Origin: Acidobacteria bacterium Mor1 | Lineage (GTDB): Bacteria > Acidobacteriota > Polarisedimenticolia > Polarisedimenticolales > Polarisedimenticolaceae | Assembly: GCA_001664505.1 (NCBI GenBank) | Contig: CP011806.1 | Coordinates: forward strand, 4,106,177 to 4,170,176 | Length of the DNA: 64,000 nt | Reading direction: 5' to 3' | Shown here: positions 45,635 through 55,979 of the stretch, one piece after another | Position numbering within the stretch: the stretch's first letter is position 1 | Layout of the letters: each line of letters opens with the position of its first letter | Notes under the pieces: model-generated | What the model was told of the DNA's origin: nothing | The model's database searches: none | The model's input: only the letters and a program-made list of their open reading frames with translations | Program-made: the position numbers and the translations under genes

Positions 45635-46933
45635 ATGCGCTGCTTGGTGTTGGTGGTTTCCGTGTTCCTGCTCAGCCTGCCGGCCTGTGCGGGTGAGCTC
45701 AAGCCGGCGAAGTGGCAGAAGGATCTCCGGGAGCTGAAGGAGCAACTAGTCGAGCGCCACGTCGACCCGTTCCACAGCGTCTCCCGGGAGGAGTTCGAGG
45801 CAGCCGCGTCGGACCTCGAGGAGCGGATCCCGACCCTGACGCAACCGGAGATCCTGGTCGGCATCGCCCAGTTGGTCGCAATGGTGGGCGACGGCCACAC
45901 TTCCTTCTATCCCGGTAATCAGAAGAAGAAGTGGTTTCGCTTCTATCCGATCCAGCTCTGGTCCTTCTCCGACGGAATCTACGTGATTGCGACGACACCG
46001 GAGCACTCGGATCTGTATGGCAAGCGACTGGTCCGTATAGGCGATACGCCGATCGAGGAGGCGTACCGCCGGATCAGCACCACCATCGGCGCGGACAACG
46101 CGATGGAATACGAATACTCGGCTCCGTACCAGATGAACCGCCCGGAGCTGCTTCACGCTCTCAGGATCGCCCAGTCGGCCGACCGGGCCGATTTTCACTT
46201 CGAGGGCGGTACACGGAAGACCTTTCGCCCGCTGTCGCTCAAGGAGTATCGAGCGCAGAAACGGACGACGGCCAATGAGCTTTACGGGGGCGAGTTTCCA
46301 CCGAGCCTGCGCCTGGAGTTCCTGTTCGCCACCCCGCTGGTTCTCGAGCATCTGAAGCAGCGGAAGTACTACTGGTTCACCTGGATTCCCGAAGAGCGGG
46401 CGCTGTTCTTTCAGTACAACGCCTGCTGGAATCAGAAGGACCGGCCGACGTTTGCGGATATCTCCGACGAGCTGTTTCGCGCGATGGAGGAGCGACCGGT
46501 CGAGAGGCTAGTCATCGACCTTCGGCAAAATACCGGCGGGGAACCGTTGATCGCGAAGCCGCTGATCGAGGGCCTCGCAGGCCGATCCGAGTTTGCCGAT
46601 GAGGGCCGGCTCTTCGTGCTGGTCGGAAGGCGGACGTTTTCCGCGGCATTGACCAATGCTGCCGAGCTGCGCAGTCGCGCAGGTGCACGAATCGTCGGTG
46701 AGGCTCCGCGCGGCAAGCCGAACAGTCCGAGCGAGGGGCGGGATATCGAGTTGAAGCGCACGAAGATCTGGCTGTCCGTGTCGACGCAGTTCGTCGAACG
46801 GGATGCGGAGCTAGGCGATGCGGAGTTCCTGCCCGTGGAGATCGAGGCGCCGCTCTCCTTCGAGCAGTTCCGCAAGGGCCAGGATCCTGCCCTCGAGGCC
46901 GCGCTTTCCGCAGAGCTGTATTTGGTAGAGTAG
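45635..46933 (+). CDS. S41 family (C-terminal processing type) peptidase, exported
   Basis: This 432-residue protein has a signal peptide (LVLVVSVFLLSLPACAG; a weak lipobox Cys is possible). It carries a short N-terminal helical region with LVAMVGDGHTSFYPG, a PDZ-like middle, and a peptidase core with VIDLRQNTGGEP and LVGRRTFSAALTNAAELR. The Ser in TFSAA is the expected nucleophile. It lacks a strong Lys-dyad form and resembles the tricorn-like S41B/C groups. GGAGG precedes the ATG. It is the first ordinary chromosomal gene after the island. Confidence 0.87.
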   Translation: MRCLVLVVSVFLLSLPACAGELKPAKWQKDLRELKEQLVERHVDPFHSVSREEFEAAASDLEERIPTLTQPEILVGIAQLVAMVGDGHTSFYPGNQKKKWFRFYPIQLWSFSDGIYVIATTPEHSDLYGKRLVRIGDTPIEEAYRRISTTIGADNAMEYEYSAPYQMNRPELLHALRIAQSADRADFHFEGGTRKTFRPLSLKEYRAQKRTTANELYGGEFPPSLRLEFLFATPLVLEHLKQRKYYWFTWIPEERALFFQYNACWNQKDRPTFADISDELFRAMEERPVERLVIDLRQNTGGEPLIAKPLIEGLAGRSEFADEGRLFVLVGRRTFSAALTNAAELRSRAGARIVGEAPRGKPNSPSEGRDIELKRTKIWLSVSTQFVERDAELGDAEFLPVEIEAPLSFEQFRKGQDPALEAALSAELYLVE

Positions 46934-46940
46934 CGACACC

Positions 46941-47360
46941 ATGTACGCCACGACGCACGATACGGTCCTCGTCGTCACGCAGGTGGCGGCCGTCCTGATT
47001 CTCATCTTGATCTTCTTCGCAGCCCACCAGGCTCGGATGAAGCGGAAGCACGAGATCTCGAAGCGATTGCTCGGGAAGATGAGCTCCGAGCAGTTCCTCG
47101 AACTGCTCCAGTCTGCGGAGGGCCGGCGATCCATCGAGCGACTGCTGGGCACGTCTCGATCGGCCGGCGAGTGGGTCACCGATGCGATCCGGCGGGCGAC
47201 CCTGCTCCTGTTCGTGGGGCCGGCGTTTCTGCTCGTCTTCGCTCTCGTGGACTTCAGCGGGCAGGAGATATTCCTTGCGCTGGGAGCTCTCTCGATCGCC
47301 ATCGGGGTCGGGTACCTGGTCGCCGCCGCCCTGACTCGAGGGCGCGCGGGTCAGCCGTGA
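46941..47360 (+). CDS. Small membrane protein of unknown function
   Basis: This 139-residue protein has an N-terminal TM helix (VLVVTQVAAVLILILIFFAA), a charged helical middle (RMKRKHEISKRLLGKMSSEQFLELL) and two C-terminal hydrophobic segments (LLLFVGPAFLLVFALV; IFLALGALSIAIGVGYLVAAAL). It starts seven bases after the S41 peptidase and ends four bases before a sigma factor gene. Position and topology suggest a membrane regulator of that sigma factor. No family recognised. Confidence 0.7.
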   Translation: MYATTHDTVLVVTQVAAVLILILIFFAAHQARMKRKHEISKRLLGKMSSEQFLELLQSAEGRRSIERLLGTSRSAGEWVTDAIRRATLLLFVGPAFLLVFALVDFSGQEIFLALGALSIAIGVGYLVAAALTRGRAGQP

Positions 47361-47364
47361 CTCG

Positions 47365-47844
47365 ATGGATCCAGCGGATTTCCGTCGGTGGTACGAAGCG
47401 GTCTCGGACGATTTGTACCGGTACATCAGGCGACTCGCGGACAGCGTCGACGAGGCCGACGATCTGTTCCAGTCGACGCTGGCGCGTTATCTCGGCTCGG
47501 GGTTTGACTCGAACGACCCGACCGAATGCCGACGCTACCTCTTCCGCATCGCGACGAATCTCTATCGCGACCGCAAGCGGTGGACTCGACGCTGGTCACT
47601 GGGATCCCTCTTTGAACGCGGAAGCGAATCTCCGGAGGAGCAGTACGGGGAGCGCATCGACGTCCGGCGTGCGCTGGCTCGGCTGCCTCCGCGTTCGCGA
47701 GCGCTGCTGTGGCTGGCCTATGCCCAGGGCATGGAGCACAAGGAGATCGCGGAGGTCCTTGATGTTGCGCCGGCCAGCGTCCGCGTGCTGCTTGCCCGAG
47801 CACGCAAGAAGTTCTTGTCCTACCTCGAGGGGGGCGCCAAGTGA
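47365..47844 (+). CDS. ECF-family RNA polymerase sigma factor
   Basis: This 159-residue protein has region 2 (RRLADSVDEADDLFQSTLARYL, with CRRYLFRIATNLYRDRKR) and region 4 (LPPRSRALLWLAYAQGMEHKEIAEVLDVAPASVRVLLARARKKF), both full ECF signatures. It overlaps the next gene by four bases (GTGA) and lies in a tight set of small genes. It probably responds to an envelope signal through the flanking membrane proteins. Confidence 0.92.
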   Translation: MDPADFRRWYEAVSDDLYRYIRRLADSVDEADDLFQSTLARYLGSGFDSNDPTECRRYLFRIATNLYRDRKRWTRRWSLGSLFERGSESPEEQYGERIDVRRALARLPPRSRALLWLAYAQGMEHKEIAEVLDVAPASVRVLLARARKKFLSYLEGGAK

Positions 47845-48182
47845 GTCGATCCGCTGACGAACAAAGGATCACCCGGCTGCTGGCCTGTCCGGAGTTCAGG
47901 GAGCAGGCTCCACCGGCCGACGATGCGTACTGGCAGGCCCGAGTGCGGCTGGTGCTGCACGAGGAACAGCGCCGCCGACAGAATGCTCTGCGCCCAATGC
48001 GGACCCTGCACATCGCAGCAGGTCTGGGAGTGCTCGCGACGGGGTTGGCTCTCGTGCCCTTCTCCCCGGCGCTCGGGCTCTTTGCTGGGCCCTCGATTCT
48101 AACTGCCGTCGCCCTTGGCGCACGGCTGCTCTTCGAGGCGCCGTCAGGGCAGGTTTCTCATTCAATCGGAGAAGGCGCGTGA
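47841..48182 (+). CDS. Anti-sigma-like small membrane protein
   Basis: This 113-residue protein starts at GTG 47841 inside the sigma factor stop. It has a soluble N-terminal ~50 residues (RITRLLACPEFREQAPPADDAYWQARVRL), as in zinc-less anti-sigma domains, and then two hydrophobic segments (LHIAAGLGVLATGLALVPF; LGLFAGPSILTAVALGA). The position after an ECF sigma gene supports an anti-sigma role. The last codons overlap the racemase start by four bases. Direct homology is not recognised. Confidence 0.65.
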   Translation: MSRSADEQRITRLLACPEFREQAPPADDAYWQARVRLVLHEEQRRRQNALRPMRTLHIAAGLGVLATGLALVPFSPALGLFAGPSILTAVALGARLLFEAPSGQVSHSIGEGA

Positions 48183-48907
48183 ACACGATCGGAATCGTCG
48201 CGCACAGTGCGGAAGGAGCGACCCTGTGTTTCAACACCGTTTGCCGCGAGGGCGCGAAACGGTTGGGTCCGCACATGCACCCGCAGGTCGCCTTGAGTGC
48301 CATACCGATGGGGCTGAGCATGGCGGGCTGGGAGTCGGGAGAGCACGACACCATCAAACGGCACCTTCTCGACGGCATCGAGATGGTTGGCGCCGCGGGT
48401 GCGGGCTTCTTTGTCTGCCCCGACAATACCGCGCACATCGTGCTGGAGAAAATCGAACGTGAGTTCTCGATTCCAGGCCTTCACATTGCCGACGCGGTCT
48501 GCAAAGAGATCGCGGATCACGGTTGGATCCGGGTCGGAGTGCTGGGCACCAAGTGGACCATGAACGAGGGTATCTACGACACGGCACTCGCGCGGCTGGG
48601 ATTCACGAAGCTCGTTCCGGAGGAACCGGAGAGAGACGCCATCAACACCGCAATCTTCGACAAACTGTGTGTCGGGATCTTCGATTCGAATACAACGAAG
48701 CTCTTCGAGGATGCTATCTCGAAGTTGGCGACTCGGGGAGCCGAGTGCGTCGTCCTCGGGTGCACCGAGATTCCCCTGATCGTCGATTCGAGCAACTCCG
48801 AACTACCGACCCTCGACTCGACACGACTCCTTGCCAGATATGCCGTCGAACACGCGATCGACAATTCTGGACAAAAGGGTGAGGGGGCTTGGCTCCGTCT
48901 AGGTTGA
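48179..48907 (+). CDS. Aspartate/glutamate racemase family protein (second copy)
   Basis: This 242-residue protein starts at GTG 48179 inside the previous stop. It has the paired active-site cysteines in CPDNTAH and GCTEIPLIV and the C-terminal STRLLARYAVEHAID. It matches the racemase at 7524-8219 along its length, including the shared N-terminal IGIVAHSAEGATLCFNT pattern. Coupling to a sigma/anti-sigma pair suggests regulated D-amino-acid production, perhaps for cell-wall remodelling; this is inference. Confidence 0.9.
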   Translation: MNTIGIVAHSAEGATLCFNTVCREGAKRLGPHMHPQVALSAIPMGLSMAGWESGEHDTIKRHLLDGIEMVGAAGAGFFVCPDNTAHIVLEKIEREFSIPGLHIADAVCKEIADHGWIRVGVLGTKWTMNEGIYDTALARLGFTKLVPEEPERDAINTAIFDKLCVGIFDSNTTKLFEDAISKLATRGAECVVLGCTEIPLIVDSSNSELPTLDSTRLLARYAVEHAIDNSGQKGEGAWLRLG

Positions 48908-48944
48908 TCTCCCCGTGGGCGGCAACCGCTCGTTCCGTGCCCAA

Positions 48945-48972
48945 TGGCAGCATATCGCCGTGAAATGGCAGC
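48945..48972 (+). promoter_or_regulatory. FtrA/AraC-type operator, copy 1
   Basis: TGGCAGC is repeated with a 21-base start-to-start spacing around CATATCGCCG. The same layout occurs at 57008-57035 beside the ftrA-like gene. A TCTAAT -10-like hexamer follows at 48994-48999, placing the operator over or beside the -35 position, as for an activator. It precedes the PD40 lipoprotein gene (49073). Confidence 0.6.
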
Positions 48973-49072
48973 CCTTGACCGCCTGCTGTGCGCTCTAATG
49001 CCTGTATTGAGATTCCTTGACTCAACGCAGTGTGCGCGACCAAGAGACGAGAGAAGCACAGAGGGAGTCAGC

Positions 49073-50020
49073 ATGCTCGAGCGTTCTGGCCGAGGTTGGA
49101 TTCGAGGCGCCTTTCCGATTGGATGGGCGCTGCTGGCTGCGTGCGGCGTATTGAGTGGATGCGAGAGCACCCCCGAAACGGACACGCCCGGCGCCCTTCT
49201 GTATCTCCAGCAGACTCCTCCTGGGCAGGTTCCCGAGGTGTTTGCCCCGGGCAAGATCTCCTTGGCGAACAGGGGTGAGTTTGCTTCGGTATTCTCCGCG
49301 GACGGCAGGGAGTTCATCTTCGGTGTGAGCGGCGACGATCGGGCCGAGGTTTTCTCCACGAGGTTGGTCGGTGACACCTGGTCCGAACCTCGGGCGGTTG
49401 TCTCCCACGAACGCTACAGCTACATGGATGCCGCTCTTTCGCCGAATGAAGATCGGATGTACTTCATCTCAAATCAGCCCCTAGACGGCGAGGGGGAACC
49501 GAAAGACCCTGACCTTTGGTTTTCCACCCGAACGGAAGGCGGCTGGGGACCTCCCCAGAACGCCGGCCCGGTCCTCAACTCCGGTCGACCCGAGTACTAC
49601 GTCTCATTCACCGATGAGGGCACGCTTTACTTTACGTCGAGTCGAGCGGCTGAGGTGGGTGATGAAATGAACTTCGATATCCATGCATCCCGGGCGGTCG
49701 ATGGCGTGTTCCAGCGGCCGGCCCGACTCGGAGATGCCGTGAACTCGGAGGGGTACGACGGAGATGTCTTTGTGGCTCCAGATGAGTCCTATCTGATCTT
49801 CTCTTCCGGTCGGCCAGGCGGCTTCGGAGGAGGGGATCTCTACGTGAGCTTCCGAACCGAAGACGGTGGCTGGACCGAGGCGAAGAACATGGGCTCCACG
49901 ATCAACACGGACGGTCAGGACTATTGCCCGTTTGTTACTCGGGACGGTCGCTACTTCTTCTTCTCGAGTAACCGGGATATCTACTGGGTCGACGCATCCA
50001 TCCTGGACACGTATCGGTAG
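49073..50020 (+). CDS. PD40 propeller lipoprotein
   Basis: This protein has 315 residues. The ATG at 49073 has GAGGGAG upstream and opens a signal peptide ending in the lipobox VLSGC. PD40 blades follow: SPNEDRMYFISN, YYVSFTDEGTLYFTSSRAAE, VAPDESYLIFSSGRPG, DYCPFVTRDGRYFFFSSNRD. It is a paralogue of 17209-18069 with a lipid anchor added. The AraC-type operator upstream implies control by the ftrA-like regulator. Ligand unknown. Confidence 0.85.
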   Translation: MLERSGRGWIRGAFPIGWALLAACGVLSGCESTPETDTPGALLYLQQTPPGQVPEVFAPGKISLANRGEFASVFSADGREFIFGVSGDDRAEVFSTRLVGDTWSEPRAVVSHERYSYMDAALSPNEDRMYFISNQPLDGEGEPKDPDLWFSTRTEGGWGPPQNAGPVLNSGRPEYYVSFTDEGTLYFTSSRAAEVGDEMNFDIHASRAVDGVFQRPARLGDAVNSEGYDGDVFVAPDESYLIFSSGRPGGFGGGDLYVSFRTEDGGWTEAKNMGSTINTDGQDYCPFVTRDGRYFFFSSNRDIYWVDASILDTYR

Positions 50021-50025
50021 AGCTG

Positions 50026-50041
50026 CCGGCAGGAGGTCCTG
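50026..50041. terminator. Short hairpin between two lipoprotein genes
   Basis: GGCAGG-AGGT-CCTGCC forms a 6-bp stem just after the PD40 lipoprotein stop codon. No U tract follows; it may be a weak terminator. Confidence 0.3.
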
Positions 50042-50109
50042 CCCCGCGCCGCGGCGTGGGTTTCTGAAGGGCGGCCGCAACTTTCTGCCGGCTCCGCCGT
50101 TCCGGGTTC

Positions 50110-51033
50110 ATGAAAACGAGAGCATCGGTCCTGGTGTGGCTGGTCTGTTTCGGAACCCTCGTCGGCTGTGGCGGTCCTCCGGAACCCGGCGAACGCTTCC
50201 GGGATTGCCCCGAGTGCCCGGAGATGGTCGTCATCCCCGGAGGCGACCTGTTGTTCGGATCTCCCGACAGCGAAGAGGGCCGCTCTGCCGACGAGGGCCC
50301 TCAGCTGGCGCTGACGATCCAACCCTTCGCCGCCGGCCGCTTCCCGGTAACCCGCGGCGAGTACGCCGCCTTCATCGCAGAAACCGAGCGAGACGGCGCT
50401 GCGGGGGCAACAGTTCAACCGGGCTGTTTCGTGATGCAGGACAACGGGAGCTGGGGCTTCGACCCCGAGCGGCGCTGGGACGATCCGGACTTCGAACAGG
50501 GGGACGATCATCCGGTGGTCTGCGTGAGCTGGGACGAGGCTCAGGACTACGTCGCCTGGCTCAACGCCCGGGTCGAAGGCGCGCCCTACCGGCTGTTGAC
50601 CGAGGCCGAATGGGAGTACGCGGCGAGGGCCGGCAGTACGACTCCCTACTGGTGGGGAGATGCTCAGGCAGAGTTCTGCGGTTACACCAACGGTGCCGGC
50701 GCCGAAGCTGCCGAGATCTACGGGGGGTGGGAGCGAGCGGGGACCTGCGACGATGGCTTCATCTACACGGCCCCCGTCGGCCACTACCGGCAACCCAACG
50801 GATTCGGCCTCGAGGACATGGTGGGCAACGCCTGGGAGTGGGTTTCCGACTGCTACGTCGACCGTATCGAGGCTCCGGCGAACACCCAAACCGACGGCGA
50901 CTGCGAAAAGCGCGTACTGCGCGGCGGAGGATGGGACTACAGCCCGCTGTACCTGCGCACGGCGTATCGCGGGGCTTGGCCTGCAGAGGGGCGCTTCGCC
51001 AATTTCGGTTTTCGCGTGGCGCGCGACCGCTGA
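50110..51033 (+). CDS. SUMF1/FGE-sulfatase-domain lipoprotein
   Basis: This 307-residue protein has a signal peptide with the lipobox TLVGC. The body is a SUMF1 domain: PEMVVIPGGDLLFGSPDSE, PVTRGEYAAFI, HPVVCVSWDEAQDYVAWLNAR, YRLLTEAEWEYAARAG, NGFGLEDMVGNAWEWVSDCY and LRGGGWDYSPLYLRTAYRG. The last motif lacks the cysteines found in true formylglycine-generating enzymes, so it is probably a binding/structural or otherwise non-FGE member. The stop faces the Cys-rich gene across a terminator. Confidence 0.88.
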   Translation: MKTRASVLVWLVCFGTLVGCGGPPEPGERFRDCPECPEMVVIPGGDLLFGSPDSEEGRSADEGPQLALTIQPFAAGRFPVTRGEYAAFIAETERDGAAGATVQPGCFVMQDNGSWGFDPERRWDDPDFEQGDDHPVVCVSWDEAQDYVAWLNARVEGAPYRLLTEAEWEYAARAGSTTPYWWGDAQAEFCGYTNGAGAEAAEIYGGWERAGTCDDGFIYTAPVGHYRQPNGFGLEDMVGNAWEWVSDCYVDRIEAPANTQTDGDCEKRVLRGGGWDYSPLYLRTAYRGAWPAEGRFANFGFRVARDR

Positions 51034-51048
51034 GGCGGGGATTCAAAA

Positions 51049-51081
51049 CGGCTCCACCCCACGCAGCGCGAGGTGGAGCCG
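51049..51081 (-). terminator. Terminator of the Cys-rich exported protein gene
   Basis: CGGCTCCACC (51049-51058) pairs perfectly with GGTGGAGCCG (51072-51081). Read on the minus strand, the hairpin is followed by TTTTGAATCC, a fair U tract. It may also stop the converging SUMF1 gene. Confidence 0.75.
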
Positions 51082-51086
51082 AGATC

Positions 51087-51524
51087 CTATCTGCAGTCGA
51101 ACAGAACCTGCGAGTTGCAGGTGGGGCTGCACGCCCCGAGGGGATCCTGGCTGCAGGTGCAAGTCTGCTTGTGCCAGGTCTTCCCGCTGAGGCATGAGTA
51201 GTTGTTGCCGCCGGTGGAACAGACGGTTTCGCCGGTGTCCTGCCAGCCGGAGCACGCCGGCGGCGGCCCGATGATGTTGCAGACGCCGCAGCCGGAATCA
51301 CAGGCGACCGGGGTGCAATCCAGCGTTGCGCTGGTGGATGCGGTGAGCGTTGCACCCTTTTTCTCGGCCCACTCCTGCGGCGTCATCAGTTGCGTGGAAA
51401 GGGCACCACACTGACCATCCTGAGGGGGCGCCACATCCAGGACAAGGTTGACCAGGGGGGCCTCCTCGGTTGCGCCGACGGTCAGGCAGGTGAAAAGGGC
51501 GAGGAGCGCGAGTAGGGCTCTCAT
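51087..51524 (-). CDS. Small Cys-rich exported protein
   Basis: This protein has 145 residues. The ATG at 51524 has GGAGG upstream and opens a signal peptide (MRALLALLALFTCLTVGA). About half of the mature protein is a dense cysteine region (CTPVACDSGCGVCNIIG, CSTGGNNYSC, KQTCTCSQDPLGACSPTC), implying several disulphides outside the cytoplasm. The cysteine spacing loosely recalls the C-terminus of the 21595-22650 protein, but I see no alignable identity. Function unknown. Confidence 0.72.
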   Translation of the reverse strand: MRALLALLALFTCLTVGATEEAPLVNLVLDVAPPQDGQCGALSTQLMTPQEWAEKKGATLTASTSATLDCTPVACDSGCGVCNIIGPPPACSGWQDTGETVCSTGGNNYSCLSGKTWHKQTCTCSQDPLGACSPTCNSQVLFDCR

Positions 51525-51668
51525 AGTGCCTCCGAGGGTTGAGGCCATCCTTTGCCCAAGGACTACGTCGGTTCGATGAGCCGCGCAACGACAAGGCGTT
51601 GTGGTGGCGCAACGTGTGAGTGATTCGTTGAGATCCCCGGCTTTCTTTTTCTCGCCGCCCGGACGGCC

Positions 51669-52829
51669 TCAGGGTTCGGCCAGCGCTTCGGCCAGCGAGG
51701 CCAGGAACGCCATGCGGTGGCGCGAGAGCTCGCGCCCCGTCGCTTCCGGCCAGGCGCTGTGCATCGCGATCACGATGTCCCGCTGCGGGTCGATCCAGAT
51801 CGTCTGGCCGAAGATACCGATCGCTGCGTAGGTCCCACCTCCGAGCAGCCACCAGTAGTAGCCGTACTGGTCGGCGGCCGGCGAGGGTGTCGTGGACTGG
51901 GTCATCCAGCCTTCGGGCAATACCCGGGTTCCGTCGGGCAGCACGCCGTCTCGCACGGCGAACCGGCCGATGCGGGCATAGTCACGCAAGGTGGCGTTGA
52001 GACAGCAGCCGCCGAGTTCCTCGCCTCGCGGCCGGTCCAGGGTCCAGGCCGCGTCGGACTCCATGCCGAACGGGCGCCAGATCTTGTCTTCGAGGTAAAC
52101 CGAGAGGTTGTTACCGATCGCCGCACGCAGCAGGGCGCCCGCGACGTTGGTTTCCCCGGTGCTGTAGTTGAAGCGCTTCCCCGGAGCCGCCTCTGCGGGC
52201 AGCCCTCGCATGTAGTCGAAAAGCGCGACCGAGCCGAGGGGGGCCCGGGACAGATCGGAAGTCTCGTCGGTGTAGTCCTCGTTCCAGCCCACCCCGGAGG
52301 CCATCTGCAGCACCTGCCGAATCGTGACCTCGTCGTACGCGGAGCCCTTCAGTCGCGGCAGATAGTCGACCACGCGGTCGTCCACGCTCTCGATGTAGCC
52401 GTCCTGTATCGCCGCGCCGATCAGCATGCTCGTGACCGACTTGGTCACCGAGAACGAGAGCCAGCGACTCGATGCGTCGTTGCCCAGGGCGTAGCGCTCC
52501 AGCAGGACCCGGTCACCCTTGAGCGCGATCACCCCCGCCACCCGCATCTCGCGGATGTAGTCGTCGACGGTGAGCTCGCGGTCCTGGAAACGGTAGCGGA
52601 ACGTGCTCCAGTCCCGGAGATCGGGAAGCAGCGGATAGGCGAGGGTGCCTCGTGATACCTCCCGGGTCGGGGAGAGCCGGTCGATGGCGCGGTAGCCCGC
52701 GACCTGCCGGGGCGGCGACCAGGTCAGGATCTCGGCCGAAGGGGGCTCGAGATCACGCTCCTGCGCGGTGGCCGGTGCTGCGAGACCGAGTGCAGCGATC
52801 AGGATGGCGGCTACGTGGAAGTGTTTCAT
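51669..52829 (-). CDS. Exported serine hydrolase (class C beta-lactamase/esterase family)
   Basis: This protein has 386 residues. The ATG at 52829 has GGAGG upstream and a signal peptide (VAAILIAALGLAAPATA). The SxxK motif is SVTK in WLSFSVTKSVTSMLIG, and the Tyr motif is FNYSTGETN. The C-terminal motif region includes YYWWLLGGGTYAAIGIFGQTIWIDP. Such 6-aminohexanoate hydrolase-like proteins act as esterases, peptidases or resistance enzymes. A longer open frame upstream is not supported by a ribosome site. Confidence 0.9.
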   Translation of the reverse strand: MKHFHVAAILIAALGLAAPATAQERDLEPPSAEILTWSPPRQVAGYRAIDRLSPTREVSRGTLAYPLLPDLRDWSTFRYRFQDRELTVDDYIREMRVAGVIALKGDRVLLERYALGNDASSRWLSFSVTKSVTSMLIGAAIQDGYIESVDDRVVDYLPRLKGSAYDEVTIRQVLQMASGVGWNEDYTDETSDLSRAPLGSVALFDYMRGLPAEAAPGKRFNYSTGETNVAGALLRAAIGNNLSVYLEDKIWRPFGMESDAAWTLDRPRGEELGGCCLNATLRDYARIGRFAVRDGVLPDGTRVLPEGWMTQSTTPSPAADQYGYYWWLLGGGTYAAIGIFGQTIWIDPQRDIVIAMHSAWPEATGRELSRHRMAFLASLAEALAEP

Positions 52830-53195
52830 CGGGCGGTGCCTCCGGGGACTGCAGTTGTGCTTCGCCGCCTCCGTCGCAGTCGCCGGATCTCGGCAGGTTC
52901 CTGGCGGGGGTGGAGTCGGCGGTCGTGGACCTGGGGCCACCGGCGCATTGTAGCGCCGCTGAGGCCCGGGAGACGGGCGCGGCCTGCCGGGCCAAACACG
53001 GGCTCGCGAGCCACCTCGGCCGCCCTCCGCGGGAGCACTCCAGCCCGTGTTTCCTACAGAAAATAGAGGATTTACGGGCCATTGGGGCGGCATCGCGGGC
53101 CATTTCCCGGGGCCCCCCGGCGGGAGGCGCGCCCGCGCGCGGAATGTGCAACTATGTACGCCGCAAATCGGACCCTACAGGAGGAGTGGACGGTA
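52830..53195. other. Intergenic region between serine hydrolase and hppA
   Basis: This 366-base gap separates two divergent genes and must contain both promoters. It is very G+C-rich with an A/T patch near 53058-53075. I see no convincing -35/-10 pair and no gene. An in-frame extension of hppA upstream to 53082 lacks a ribosome site. Confidence 0.4.
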
Positions 53196-55283
<2,088 letters not shown>

Positions 55284-55310
55284 TACGTCAGCTCATTCGG
55301 TTCGCTATGG

Positions 55311-55338
55311 ACGCCCCGGCTTCGGCCGGGGCGTTTTT
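55311..55338 (+). terminator. Rho-independent terminator after hppA
   Basis: ACGCCCCGGC and GCCGGGGCGT form a perfect 10-bp stem closed by a stable TTCG tetraloop (55321-55324), followed by a T run. It is the strongest terminator in the window. Confidence 0.92.
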
Positions 55339-55458
55339 CGTTTGAGCGTGATCTATCATCGGGGGGATGTTCTGCCTGTGATGGAACGGCGTGTCGCTAA
55401 CCTCGAGCGCATGCTGGTGTTTCGCGAGCGGCGAGGCGGTCCGGATAGGGGCTCCGAC

Positions 55459-55968
55459 GTGACGAACTCCAAGGTGACGCTCATCTCGATTCTGTTGCTG
55501 GTGTTCGCGTCTTGCCGGCCGGGGCCGGAACGACTCCCTTTGGACGAGGCCCTGCATCGAATGGTCGGAAGCGACGGGACGACACACCCTTGCATCGTCG
55601 AGATTGAGGCCATCTCCAACCGGATACTTCTCCCCTTTCCGATCGCTCCGGGGGAAGATTTCGACAAGAGGCTGGAGGGCCCGGGGAAGCCGGCTTTCCG
55701 GCTACAGCTGCGAAACTCAGCGCTGGTCAAAGAAGCCTTGAGGGCACTGGCGGATAAGCGTTTCACAAGCAGCGAGGGGCGACCTTCCAGTCTACTGAGG
55801 TCCCGACTTTCGGTGCGATGCGAAGATCATGAGGTCAAGGTTTATTCGAACGAGGCAGGCGAGATCGGGTTTCCCGATGGGCAACTGTGGATTCCAGATG
55901 ATGCCGACTGGCTTGACGAGGTGATCGATGTTGCGAGCCGCGGCACGAAGGCCTACGAATTCCGATAG
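55459..55968 (+). CDS. Lipoprotein of unknown function
   Basis: I chose GTG 55459, which opens a signal peptide ending in the lipobox VFASC; it gives 169 residues. The frame extends upstream to 55342, but that part is not signal-like and overlaps the hppA terminator. The mature protein is mixed alpha/beta (CIVEIEAISNRILLPFPIAPGEDFDKRLEG). No family recognised. It converges with the ftrA-like gene 12 bases away. Confidence 0.65.
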   Translation: MTNSKVTLISILLLVFASCRPGPERLPLDEALHRMVGSDGTTHPCIVEIEAISNRILLPFPIAPGEDFDKRLEGPGKPAFRLQLRNSALVKEALRALADKRFTSSEGRPSSLLRSRLSVRCEDHEVKVYSNEAGEIGFPDGQLWIPDDADWLDEVIDVASRGTKAYEFR

Positions 55969-55979
55969 ATCGGCTTGTG

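Noticed and set aside
53082-53195. N-terminal extension of hppA
   Set aside because: The extension is Arg/Pro-rich, and the ATG at 53196 has AGGAGG upstream and opens the first membrane helix.
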